Below, in pieces: positions 43,088-50,939 of a DNA stretch of 64,000 nucleotides. Source of the DNA: Micromonospora noduli. Lineage in GTDB: Bacteria; Actinomycetota; Actinomycetes; Mycobacteriales; Micromonosporaceae. Every line of letters starts with the position of its first letter. The stretch's first letter is position 1. The notes beneath the pieces were generated by a model. It ran no database searches. It was given only the letters and a program-made list of their open reading frames with translations, and was not told where the DNA came from. A program made the translations under genes and the position numbers. The stretch spans positions 161,967 through 225,966 of the forward strand of contig NZ_PYAK01000006.1 in the NCBI RefSeq assembly GCF_003264365.1, given 5' to 3'.

Positions 43088-43983
43088 CCGGCCGCGGCAC
43101 TGTCGGGTTGGGCGCATCGGCGCTGGTCGCGGCGCTCCTGCTCGGCGGCTGCGGCACTCCCCGCTCCGGTGACCTGGGCCCGGCGCCCACCGCGCCGCCG
43201 CCGAGCGTCGCACCCACCGACCGCCCGGAACCCACCCCGACCCGGGCCGCGGCACCGACGCCACCACCCACGAATCGGCCGCCGGCTCCGTCGACACCGG
43301 CGTCCACCGGTACGCGCCGGGCGGGGCCGGTGACCATCGAGCTGTGGTACGTCCGCGCCGGAATGCTCGTGCCGACCCGGCGCACCCGGCCGGCCACGCT
43401 CGCGACTTCCCGGCTGGCGCTGACCGAACTGGCCACCGGGCCGAGCCCGGCCGAGGCCGCCACCGGGATGACCACCCTGCTTCCGGCCGGCGTCGAGGTC
43501 ACCCGCATCGCCGACGGCGTGGCGACGCTGCGGGTGCCGTCCGTCGGCGACCCGGCCACCCGGCGGCTGCGCGAGGCGCAGGTGGTGTGGACGCTCACCC
43601 AGTTTCCCAGCGTGCGTCAGGTCCGCCTCGACGGCGCGGCCCCGGTCGACCGGGCGGACTACGCGGACCTGCTGCCACCGATCGTGGTCACCGGCCCGAT
43701 CCCCGGCGAGCGCGTCTCCGCCCCGCTCGTCGTCACCGGCACCGCCACCGTGTTCGAGGCCACGGTGAGTGTCCGGGTCCTGGACGCCGCCGGCCGGGAG
43801 GTGGCCACCGGTTTCGGCACCGCCAGTTGCGGCAGCGGCTGCCGGGGCGGCTACCGGGTCGTGGTCGGCTGGCGCCCGGTCCGCGAGCAGAAGGGCACGG
43901 TCGAGGTGTACGAGGTGTCCGCCGAGAACGGCGCGCGGATCAACACGATGGCCGTGCCGGTGGTCCTCGCCCCCGGCGGCTGA
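43084..43983 (+). CDS. GerMN-Gmad2-type lipoprotein
   Basis: A 299-aa lipoprotein (lipobox LLLGGC). A Pro/Thr-rich linker (30-80) leads to a GerMN-like domain (VTIELWYVRAGMLVPTRR; ALTELATGPSPAEAATGMTTLLP; VVWTLTQFPSVRQVRLDG) and a Gmad2 immunoglobulin-like domain (VTGTATVFEATVSVRVLDAAGREVATGFGTASCGSGC). In related loci such lipoproteins modulate the adjacent sensor kinase. Translation is coupled to the kinase gene through a 4-bp overlap. Confidence 0.85.
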   Translation: MTGRGTVGLGASALVAALLLGGCGTPRSGDLGPAPTAPPPSVAPTDRPEPTPTRAAAPTPPPTNRPPAPSTPASTGTRRAGPVTIELWYVRAGMLVPTRRTRPATLATSRLALTELATGPSPAEAATGMTTLLPAGVEVTRIADGVATLRVPSVGDPATRRLREAQVVWTLTQFPSVRQVRLDGAAPVDRADYADLLPPIVVTGPIPGERVSAPLVVTGTATVFEATVSVRVLDAAGREVATGFGTASCGSGCRGGYRVVVGWRPVREQKGTVEVYEVSAENGARINTMAVPVVLAPGG

Positions 43984-44011
43984 CCACCCGTTCACCCGCC
44001 GGACTCCCGCT

Positions 44012-44029
44012 CGAAACGCAATCGTTTCG
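44012..44029. promoter_or_regulatory. Palindromic operator upstream of TetR gene
   Basis: CGAAACG-CAAT-CGTTTCG, 7-bp perfect arms, 90 bp before the TetR start. A further CGTTTCG half-site lies at 44101-44107, just before the start codon. Candidate autorepression sites. Confidence 0.55.
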
Positions 44030-44119
44030 TCGGCTGGGTGCGAGGCAACTCACGAAAGCCTGCACGATCAGCCAACCGCGAACTAGGGTCAGTACGACAT
44101 CGTTTCGCGGGGGGTCGGG

Positions 44120-44749
44120 ATGCTGGGTGGTCAGCAGGTGGGCGCGGGTGCCGGGGTGCCGGCAGCCCGGGCTCCGCGCTGCACCGACAGCGACCTGTTC
44201 ACCGTCGTCATCGACACCCTGCGCGAGGTCGGCTTCGACCGGATGACGATCGACGCCGTCGCCGCTCGCGCCCACGTCAGCAAGGCCACCATCTACCGAC
44301 GTTGGGACGGCAAGGCCGAGCTGGTCGTCGCCGCCCTGCGCGACCGGCAGGTGGGTGTGCACAACCCGCCGGACACCGGCTCCCTCCGCGGCGACCTGAT
44401 CGAGTTGCTGCGGGCCACGGCCGCGATCTGCACGGCCGACTGCGACCTCATGCAGGCGTTGACCTTCGCCATGCGGACCAACCCCGAGCTGGAACGGCTG
44501 GTGCGTCACCAGGTGCTGCCGGCCGGGCGGGTGGCCAGCACCGCCATCCTGGTCCGGGCCGCCGCCCGCGGGGAGATCCCGCCGGAGGCCGGCGAGCGGG
44601 AGCTGTTCCATGATCTGGCGCCCGCGCTCACCATGTCCCGCATCGTCGCGCACGGCCTACCCGCCGATGACGCGTTCCTCACCCAGGTCGTCGACCAGGT
44701 GCTGATCCCGGTACTCCGCTATCAGCACGACCGTCCGTCGCCGGCCTGA
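44120..44749 (+). CDS. TetR/AcrR-family repressor
   Basis: A 209-aa repressor with the HTH at 25-70 (LREVGFDRMTIDAVAARAHVSKATIYRRWDGKAELVVAAL) and a C-terminal ligand-binding domain. The unusual Cys pair in ICTADCDLM may be incidental. It precedes a 14-helix drug exporter by 34 bp on the same strand, so it most likely represses that operon and responds to an exported compound. ATG 44120 follows GGGGGG. Confidence 0.9.
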   Translation: MLGGQQVGAGAGVPAARAPRCTDSDLFTVVIDTLREVGFDRMTIDAVAARAHVSKATIYRRWDGKAELVVAALRDRQVGVHNPPDTGSLRGDLIELLRATAAICTADCDLMQALTFAMRTNPELERLVRHQVLPAGRVASTAILVRAAARGEIPPEAGERELFHDLAPALTMSRIVAHGLPADDAFLTQVVDQVLIPVLRYQHDRPSPA

Positions 44750-44783
44750 TTCACCGAATATTCGCAACACGGAAGGCTTCACC

Positions 44784-46277
44784 ATGCCCGGAACCACCTC
44801 GACCGCGCCCGGCGCGCCCAACGCCGGGGCGTCGACAGGCGCACCGCACCCGCGGCGCTGGATCGCGCTGGCGGTCATCGCGATCTCACAGCTGATGGTC
44901 GTCCTGGACGCCACGATCGTGAACATCGCGCTGCCGCAGGCCCAGGCCGACCTGGGGATCACCGACGCGAACCGGCAGTGGGTGATCACCGCCTACACGC
45001 TGGCCTTCGGTGGTCTGCTGCTGCTCGGCGGTCGCATCGCCGACTACTGGGGGCGCAAGCGCACCTTCCTGGTCGGCATGACCGGTTTCGCGCTCGCCTC
45101 CGCCCTGGGCGGTCTGGCCACCACCGGTGAGATGCTCTTCGCCGCCCGCGCGTTGCAGGGCGCCTTCGGCGCGCTGCTCGCCCCGGCCGCGCTGGCGCTG
45201 CTCACCGTCCTGTTCACCGAGGCCACCGAGCGGGCCAAGGCCTTCGCGGTGTACGGCGCGATCGCCGGCGGTGGGTCGGCGGTCGGCCTGCTGCTCGGCG
45301 GGGTGCTCACCGAGTACGCCGACTGGCGCTGGTGCCTGCTGGTCAACATCCCAGTCGCCGCCATCGCCATCGCCTTCGCGCTGCCGCTGGTGCCGGAGAG
45401 CCGGGCCCACGGCAACACCCGCTACGACGTGCCCGGTGCGATCGTGGTGACCGCCGGCCTGGTCTCCCTGGTCTACGGCTTCACCAAGGCGGCCGAGGAC
45501 GGCTGGGACGCCACCGCGACGCTCGGTTTCATCGCCGCGGGCGTGGTGCTGCTCGCCGTCTTCGTGGTGATCGAGCTGCGCTCCAGCCACCCGCTGCTGC
45601 CACTGCGGATCCTGCTGGACCGCAACCGGGGCGGGGCGTTCCTCACCTCGACGCTGATCGGCGCCGGCCTGTTCGGGGCGTTCCTCTTCCTGACCTTCTA
45701 CTTCCAGGTGGTGTTGCAGTACAAGCCCCTCGAAGCCGGTCTCGCGTCCCTGCCGGTCACCGCCGGTGTGCTGATCGCCGCGGGTGGCGCCAGCCAGCTG
45801 ATGCCTCGGCTGGGTGCCAAGCCGCTGATGGTCGCCGGTTCGGCGCTCGCCGCCCTGGGCATGCTGGTGCTCACCCAGATCGACGTGGACACCTCGTTCC
45901 TCACCCACCTGCTGCCCGCGCAGGTCGTCCTGGGCCTCGGGCTGGGCTTCACCTTCGTCCCGCTGTCCAGCCTCGCCCTGGTCGGGGTGCCGGAGCACGA
46001 CGCCGGCGCGGCCAGCGCGACGCTCAACGCCACCCAGCAGATCGGTGGCTCGCTCGGCACCGCGCTGCTGAACACCTTCTACACCAGCGCGGTCGCCGCC
46101 TATCTGGTCGGACGGGCGCCGAACCCGGTCAACCAGGTCGAGGCGCTGGTGCACGGCTACCGGGTGGCCTTCGCCTGGGGCGCGGCGCTGATCGTGCTCG
46201 CCGGACTGGCCACCCTGGTCCTGGTGAAGGTCCGCAAGGAGGACATCCCGACCGGCAACACCGTGCACATGGGTTGA
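44784..46277 (+). CDS. DHA2-family (EmrB/QacA-like) MFS drug exporter
   Basis: A 497-aa protein with about 14 helices: QLMVVLDATIVNIALPQAQADLGI (motif D1), GGRIADYWGRKRTFLVG (motif A), GSAVGLLLGGVLTEYADWRWCLLVNIPVA (motif C region). This family expels hydrophobic drugs by proton antiport; the compound is unknown. GGAAGG precedes the ATG. Operon with the TetR gene; a strong terminator follows at 46289. Confidence 0.92.
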   Translation: MPGTTSTAPGAPNAGASTGAPHPRRWIALAVIAISQLMVVLDATIVNIALPQAQADLGITDANRQWVITAYTLAFGGLLLLGGRIADYWGRKRTFLVGMTGFALASALGGLATTGEMLFAARALQGAFGALLAPAALALLTVLFTEATERAKAFAVYGAIAGGGSAVGLLLGGVLTEYADWRWCLLVNIPVAAIAIAFALPLVPESRAHGNTRYDVPGAIVVTAGLVSLVYGFTKAAEDGWDATATLGFIAAGVVLLAVFVVIELRSSHPLLPLRILLDRNRGGAFLTSTLIGAGLFGAFLFLTFYFQVVLQYKPLEAGLASLPVTAGVLIAAGGASQLMPRLGAKPLMVAGSALAALGMLVLTQIDVDTSFLTHLLPAQVVLGLGLGFTFVPLSSLALVGVPEHDAGAASATLNATQQIGGSLGTALLNTFYTSAVAAYLVGRAPNPVNQVEALVHGYRVAFAWGAALIVLAGLATLVLVKVRKEDIPTGNTVHMG

Positions 46278-46288
46278 GCCTGACCACC

Positions 46289-46340
46289 GTGGCCGCCGTC
46301 CGGAGCGCCCCTACCCCGGGGCGGGCCGGCCGGCGGCCAC
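46289..46340 (+). terminator. Extended terminator hairpin after the exporter
   Basis: Outer arms GTGGCCGCCG (46289-46298) and CGGCGGCCAC (46331-46340), with an inner CGCCCC/GGGGCG pair. Confidence 0.7.
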
Positions 46341-46388
46341 GTCCGGTAGCGTCCCGATCATCGTCGAAAATCTCGTTTGAGGAGATCC

Positions 46389-47180
46389 ATGTCGACCCCT
46401 GCTGACCAGATCATCACAGCTCTGCGCGCGGGCCACGAGGAGCTCGCCGCGCTCGTACGGGACCTCAAGGAGGACGACCTGCTCCGGCCGTCGGGGGCCA
46501 GCGAGTGGCAGGTCTCCCAGGTGCTGAGCCACCTGGGCAGCGGCGCCGAGATCAACCTGGCGACGCTGGACGCCGCCCGTTCCGGCGCACCCGGCCCGGA
46601 CGGGGACTTCAACCGGGGCGTGTGGGCACGCTGGGACGCGATGTCCCCGGCCGAGCACGCCGCCGGGTTCCTCGCCACCAACGAACGGCTGGTCGAGGCG
46701 TACGAGGCGCTGGACGCCGAGACCCGGGCCTCGATGCGGATCGACCTCGGCTTCCTGCCGGAGCCCGTCGACGTGGCCACCGCGGCCCGGTTCCGGCTCA
46801 GCGAGTTCGCCCTGCACCAGTGGGACGCCGAGGTGGCGTTCAACAGTTTCGCGGCGGTGACGCCGGGTGCGGTGGCGCTGCTGCTCGACCAGATCGGCGG
46901 CATGCTGGCCTGGACCAGCCGACCCCAGGAGCTGGCCGGCCGGGAGGCCACAGTGCTGGTCCGGCTGCACGCGCCCGAGCGGACGTTCGGGCTGCGGCTG
47001 GGCGAGAAGGTCGAGATCGTCGACGCGCCGGAGCGCCCCGACGGGGAACTGGTGGCCCCGGCCGAGGCGTGGCTGCGGCTGGCCACCGGACGGCTGGGCC
47101 CCCAGCACACCCCCGACGGGGTGCAGGTGACCGGCTCGGTGACCCTCGACGACCTGCGCCGAGTCTTCGTCGGCTTCTGA
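46389..47180 (+). CDS. Maleylpyruvate isomerase-family (DinB-fold, mycothiol-dependent type) protein
   Basis: A 263-aa protein: N-terminal MDMPI/DinB four-helix domain (ITALRAGHEELAALVRDLKEDDLLRPSGASEWQVSQVLSHLGS, with LSEFALHQWDAEVAFNS giving the metal-His set) and a C-terminal alpha/beta domain (VQVTGSVTLDDLRRVFVGF). Family members use mycothiol or act on reactive metabolites, but the substrate here is unknown. ATG 46389 follows GAGGAGA. Confidence 0.88.
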   Translation: MSTPADQIITALRAGHEELAALVRDLKEDDLLRPSGASEWQVSQVLSHLGSGAEINLATLDAARSGAPGPDGDFNRGVWARWDAMSPAEHAAGFLATNERLVEAYEALDAETRASMRIDLGFLPEPVDVATAARFRLSEFALHQWDAEVAFNSFAAVTPGAVALLLDQIGGMLAWTSRPQELAGREATVLVRLHAPERTFGLRLGEKVEIVDAPERPDGELVAPAEAWLRLATGRLGPQHTPDGVQVTGSVTLDDLRRVFVGF

Positions 47181-47186
47181 CCAGCG

Positions 47187-47219
47187 GCCGTGCGGGCCGG
47201 TCTCCCCGGCCCGCACGGC
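47187..47219. terminator. Bidirectional terminator hairpin
   Basis: 14-bp perfect arms (47187-47200, 47206-47219) with a TCTCC loop between the convergent isomerase-like gene and rtcB. Confidence 0.85.
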
Positions 47220-47222
47220 GCG

Positions 47223-48422
47223 TCAGCCCTTCACGCAGACCACCTGCTTGAGGTGCGCGACCACCTCGACCAGGTCCTCCTGCTGGGCCATCACCTCGGT
47301 GATGTCCTTATATGCTCCGGGGATCTCGTCGACCACCCCGGCGTCCTTGCGGCACTCCACCCCGGCGGTCTGCGCGGCCAGGTCCTCCGTGCTGAACGTC
47401 CGCTTGGCCTGCCCCCGGGACATCCGACGCCCCGCCCCGTGCGACGCCGAGCAGTACGCGTCAGTGTTTCCCCGCCCCCGCACGATGTACGACCCGGTGC
47501 CCATCGACCCGGGGATGATGCCCAGGTCACCCCGGCCGGCCCGGATGGCGCCCTTGCGGGTCACCAGCACGTCCACCCCGTCGTAGCTCTCCTCGGAGAC
47601 GTAGTTGTGGTGGCAGCTGATCGGCTCGTCGTAGCCGACCTGCGGGAAGTGCTCGCGCACCACACCGCAGAGCAGGGCCAGCATGACCGCCCGGTTGCGC
47701 CGCGCGTACTCCTGCGCCCACCAGAGATCCCGCCGGTACGCGTCCATCTCCGGCGTCCCGGCGAGGAACACGGCCAGGTCCCGGTCCGGAAGGTCAGCGT
47801 TGTGCGGCAGCCCCCGGGCCACCCCGATGTGCCGCTCGGCCAGCTCCTTGCCGATGTTGCGGGACCCGGAGTGCAGCATCAGCCAGACCCGCCCCTCGTC
47901 GGCGCCGCCCTGCTCCAGGCAGACCTCGATGAAGTGGTTGCCCCCGCCGAGGGTGCCGATCTGCCGCTGCGCCCGCGTCTCCAGCTGCACCACCCGCCGG
48001 TCCAGGCTGGCGAACCGGCCCCAGAAGTCGTCCCAGCCGGCCTGCTCCAGGCCCCGGATCCGACGCGTGTCGACCGAGTCCTTGCGCTGGGCAAAGCCGA
48101 CCGGGATGGTGGCCTCGATCGCGGAGCGCAGCCCGGCCAGGTCGTCCGGCAGGTCGGCGGCGGTCAGCGAGGTACGGACCGCCGACATCCCGCAGCCGAT
48201 GTCGACGCCGACCGCGGCCGGCGAGACGGCCTGCCGCATCGCGATCACCGAGCCGACCGTGGCGCCCTTGCCGAAGTGCACGTCGGGCATCACGGCGACA
48301 CCCTGCACCCAGGGCAGCGCACCGATGTTGCGCAGCTGCTTGGCGGCCTGCGGCTCGATGGCGTACGGGTCGGTCCAGACCCGGACCGGTGCCCGGGTAC
48401 CGGCGAGAGGGGTGAATCCCAT
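47223..48422 (-). CDS. rtcB: RtcB-family RNA-splicing ligase
   Basis: A 399-aa GTP- and Mn-dependent 3'-5' RNA ligase that joins 2',3'-cyclic phosphate ends to 5'-OH ends. Metal and catalytic motifs are complete: VMPDVHFGKGATVGSV, GVDIGCGMSAVR (Cys ligand), LGGGNHFIEV, MLHSGSRNIG, CHHNYVSEE and the guanylylated His in ASHGAGRRMSRG. No RtcA or archease gene is adjacent. A 41-aa mini-gene lies just upstream on the same strand, separated by a hairpin. Confidence 0.95.
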   Translation of the reverse strand: MGFTPLAGTRAPVRVWTDPYAIEPQAAKQLRNIGALPWVQGVAVMPDVHFGKGATVGSVIAMRQAVSPAAVGVDIGCGMSAVRTSLTAADLPDDLAGLRSAIEATIPVGFAQRKDSVDTRRIRGLEQAGWDDFWGRFASLDRRVVQLETRAQRQIGTLGGGNHFIEVCLEQGGADEGRVWLMLHSGSRNIGKELAERHIGVARGLPHNADLPDRDLAVFLAGTPEMDAYRRDLWWAQEYARRNRAVMLALLCGVVREHFPQVGYDEPISCHHNYVSEESYDGVDVLVTRKGAIRAGRGDLGIIPGSMGTGSYIVRGRGNTDAYCSASHGAGRRMSRGQAKRTFSTEDLAAQTAGVECRKDAGVVDEIPGAYKDITEVMAQQEDLVEVVAHLKQVVCVKG

Positions 48423-48498
48423 GGTGGACTCCTTCAGTCGTGCCGTGACCGGTAATGATCAGATTTTGGTCGCCAGCGGCGGTGCGCGGATACGAAAG

Positions 48499-48528
48499 GG
48501 CCGCCCGATCCCGGTGGGATGGGCGGCC
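48499..48528 (-). terminator. Hairpin between the 41-aa mini-gene and rtcB
   Basis: Arms at 48499-48512 and 48516-48528 pair with one bulged G around a GGT loop, followed on the minus strand by CCCTTTCG. It would end the mini-gene transcript before rtcB, or attenuate read-through. Confidence 0.65.
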
Positions 48529-48550
48529 GGCGGACGCGTCAGCGTCGGCG

Positions 48551-48676
48551 TCAGTCGCGCCACCCCGGCTCGTTGCGCCGCGATGGGCAGTAGGCACGGG
48601 TATTGGCGGTGAGCTGCAAAGGGGTGTTGGCAGGGAGCAGGCACCAGCGGGCGTCGGTGCGGACGCGTCGCGACAT
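48551..48676 (-). CDS. 41-aa mini-gene upstream of rtcB
   Basis: A frame from ATG 48676 to TGA 48551, preceded by an excellent GGAGGGAG site with correct spacing. The peptide starts MSRRVRTDARWCLLPAN and ends RRNEPGWRD; it has two Cys and two Trp and no signal peptide or helix. It is flanked by the ribosomal-protection gene upstream (same strand, 83-bp gap) and a terminator downstream. The function is unknown: it could be a small protein or a leader. Codon bias is that of a real gene. Confidence 0.55.
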   Translation of the reverse strand: MSRRVRTDARWCLLPANTPLQLTANTRAYCPSRRNEPGWRD

Positions 48677-48759
48677 GGCGTACTCCCTCCGGGTTGCTCG
48701 GTTGGCGGTGCACCGACGACAGTAGGAGGGCTGCGGCGCGTCCGCAATGGATATCGCCG

Positions 48760-50757
48760 CTACCGGCCGCCGACCCGGCGCGCGACCGCCAGCAGATACT
48801 CCCTGCGATCCAGCGGATTGTTGTCCCAGCGGGTCCGCACGGGGGCGGGGCCACGCACCGGCCGGTAGCAGTCGAACTCGGTCTCCAGCACACCCTCCCC
48901 CCGGGTCAGCGCAGGCAGGCGACGCTCCAGCGCGTGCACCAGACCGGCCGGGATCTCACCCTGCACCAGGTAGGACGCGCCCTGCCCGGTGGTGTCGGTC
49001 GGCACCGCGTCCAGCCGGGTGAGCGCGGGCAGCAGCGTGCCGAGGACGTCACCCGGCACCTCCAGCCGGAAGCGGTGTACCGGCTCGTGGACCCGGGTGC
49101 CGGCACGGGCGAGTGCGGCCATCAGCACCAACGGGGTGAGATTGCGGAAGTCCCCCGCCGTGCTGGACATGCTTTTGTCGAAGGTGCCGTGGGAATGGCT
49201 CTGCCGCGCCCAGTAACCGGCGTGGGTCATCGTCACCTCGCAGTCGGGGACCTGCCACCCGTGAAGGCCCTGGCGCAGGGTTCGGCGCACGGTCTCCTCC
49301 ACGGCGGTGAAGAAGGCCGGTGGCATCGAACCCAGCTCGACGCCGAGCCGAAAGGTCACGCCGGCACCGGTCGGCGCCGGCGCGATCCGCAGCCCGACGG
49401 TGGCCAGGAACGGGTTGGGCGCCACCGCGATCACCTCGACCGCCTCACCGACGCCGCACACCCGCTCCACGTGCACCGTGCTGGTCTCCCGGAACGTCAC
49501 CCCCACGCCGAAGTCGTCGGCAAGGGTGGCCTGGATGACCTCCTTCTGCACCTCGCCGTAGAGCGACACGGTGATCTCGTGCTGCCGGTCGTCCTGCCGC
49601 AGGTTGATGAGCGGGTCCTGCTCAGCGAGCTGGATCAGCGCGGCGTGCAGCGCGACCCGGTCGGCGGGGCGCGTCGGCACCACCACGGTCTCCAGGGTGG
49701 GTGGCGCGAAGTGGCGGTCAGTGCCGGCACGTTCGGGTGGTACGCCCATCGGGTCGCCGATCCGAGCGTGCTTGAGGCCCCACAACCGGGCGATGTGGCC
49801 GGCTTCGACCGCCGACGCCACCACGTCGGCCCCATGGGCGACGACTCGCACGGCAGTGACCAGCTCCGCGTCGACCGCGCCGACCCGGACCCGGTCGCGA
49901 ATCCGGATCGTGCCGGCGAAGAGCCGGACCAGGGCGATCTTCTCTCCGGCTGGACCCCGTTCGATGGCGAACACGGTGCCGGAGACCGGGGCGTCGGCGT
50001 CACCCTGGACGGTGGGCAGCAGCTCGGTGATCCCGGCGATCAGCGCGTCCACCCCGGCACCTGTGATCGCCGAGCCGGCGTAGACGGGCTGCACCAGCGC
50101 GCGGCCGGTCCGCGTCGCCAACGCAGCGCGTAGCCGTGAGTACGGCAGCGAGGACGTGTCCGCCACCCAGTCGGCGAGCAGCACGTCGTCCTGGCCGGTG
50201 AGCAGGTCGAGCAGCCGGTCGGTGAAGGCGAGGTCGGTGGGGCCGTACGTCGTGCAGTGGGCGCCACGGGTCCCCGGCATCGCCACCGCGCCCATCGCCA
50301 CGACGGTCGGCGTGAGCTTCTCCGCGACCGCCTGGAAGACCCTCTCGGGGTCCGCTCCGGCCCGGTCGACCTTGTTGATGAAGATCAGCGTCGGGATGCG
50401 CAGCCGGCGCAGAGTCCGCATCAGCACCCGGGTCTGCGGCTGCACCCCCTCCACCGCGGAGACCACCAGCACCGCGCCGTCGAGCACACCGAGCACCCGC
50501 TCGACCTCGGCGATGAAGTCCGGGTGACCGGGCGTGTCGATCAGGTTGACGGTCACGTCGTCCAGCACGAAGGAGACGACAGCCGAGCGGATGGTGATCC
50601 CGCGTTGCCGTTCCAGTGCCAGGGTGTCGGTCTGGGTGCTGCCCGCGTCGACCCGGCCGAGCTGGTCGGTCACACCGACGTCGTGCAACAGCCGCTCGGT
50701 CAGGCTGGTCTTACCGGCATCGACGTGAGCCAGGATGCCGAGGTTCAGGGTTTTCAC
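48760..50757 (-). CDS. Ribosomal-protection translation factor (OtrA/TetM-like)
   Basis: A 665-aa EF-G-like GTPase: G1 AHVDAGKTSL, G2 RGITI, G3 DTPGHPDF, G4 NKVDRAG, then EF-G domains II-V (LRQDDRQHEITVSLYGEVQKEVIQATL; AGYWARQSHSHGTFDKSMS). Length and order match tetracycline ribosomal-protection proteins of the actinobacterial OtrA branch, which remove drug from the ribosome; resistance itself is not proven. It starts at GTG 50757, with AAGGA 11 bp upstream. A 36-aa upstream ORF overlaps its start, and a WYL regulator is divergent. Confidence 0.88.
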   Translation of the reverse strand: MKTLNLGILAHVDAGKTSLTERLLHDVGVTDQLGRVDAGSTQTDTLALERQRGITIRSAVVSFVLDDVTVNLIDTPGHPDFIAEVERVLGVLDGAVLVVSAVEGVQPQTRVLMRTLRRLRIPTLIFINKVDRAGADPERVFQAVAEKLTPTVVAMGAVAMPGTRGAHCTTYGPTDLAFTDRLLDLLTGQDDVLLADWVADTSSLPYSRLRAALATRTGRALVQPVYAGSAITGAGVDALIAGITELLPTVQGDADAPVSGTVFAIERGPAGEKIALVRLFAGTIRIRDRVRVGAVDAELVTAVRVVAHGADVVASAVEAGHIARLWGLKHARIGDPMGVPPERAGTDRHFAPPTLETVVVPTRPADRVALHAALIQLAEQDPLINLRQDDRQHEITVSLYGEVQKEVIQATLADDFGVGVTFRETSTVHVERVCGVGEAVEVIAVAPNPFLATVGLRIAPAPTGAGVTFRLGVELGSMPPAFFTAVEETVRRTLRQGLHGWQVPDCEVTMTHAGYWARQSHSHGTFDKSMSSTAGDFRNLTPLVLMAALARAGTRVHEPVHRFRLEVPGDVLGTLLPALTRLDAVPTDTTGQGASYLVQGEIPAGLVHALERRLPALTRGEGVLETEFDCYRPVRGPAPVRTRWDNNPLDRREYLLAVARRVGGR

Positions 50758-50821
50758 GCAGCGTCAGGTCCTTCAGGTAGGCGACAGATCCCTTCTGGTC
50801 GGACATCGACGCAGCACGCAT
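50711..50821 (-). CDS. 36-aa upstream ORF overlapping the ribosomal-protection gene start
   Basis: ATG 50821 is preceded by AGGGAG at good spacing and reads MRAASMSDQKGSVAYLKDLT, ending SRRCR at the stop 50711-50713, 47 bp inside the ribosomal-protection gene and in another frame. A second in-frame ATG lies at 50806. A ribosome translating it would cover the GTG at 50757 and its site, so stalling could change access to the main start. This suggests a leader-peptide control (inference). Confidence 0.5.
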   Translation of the reverse strand: MRAASMSDQKGSVAYLKDLTLRENPEPRHPGSRRCR

Positions 50822-50939
50822 TGTTACTCCCTGGAGGTTGGTGGCGGTTTCGGGTAGTTCAGCAGGCCGTCGTCGGGTCGGGCAACCGAATAACCGGCGC
50901 TCCCAGACCCCATCGGTGGTCGCTGGCAGACTTACCGGG

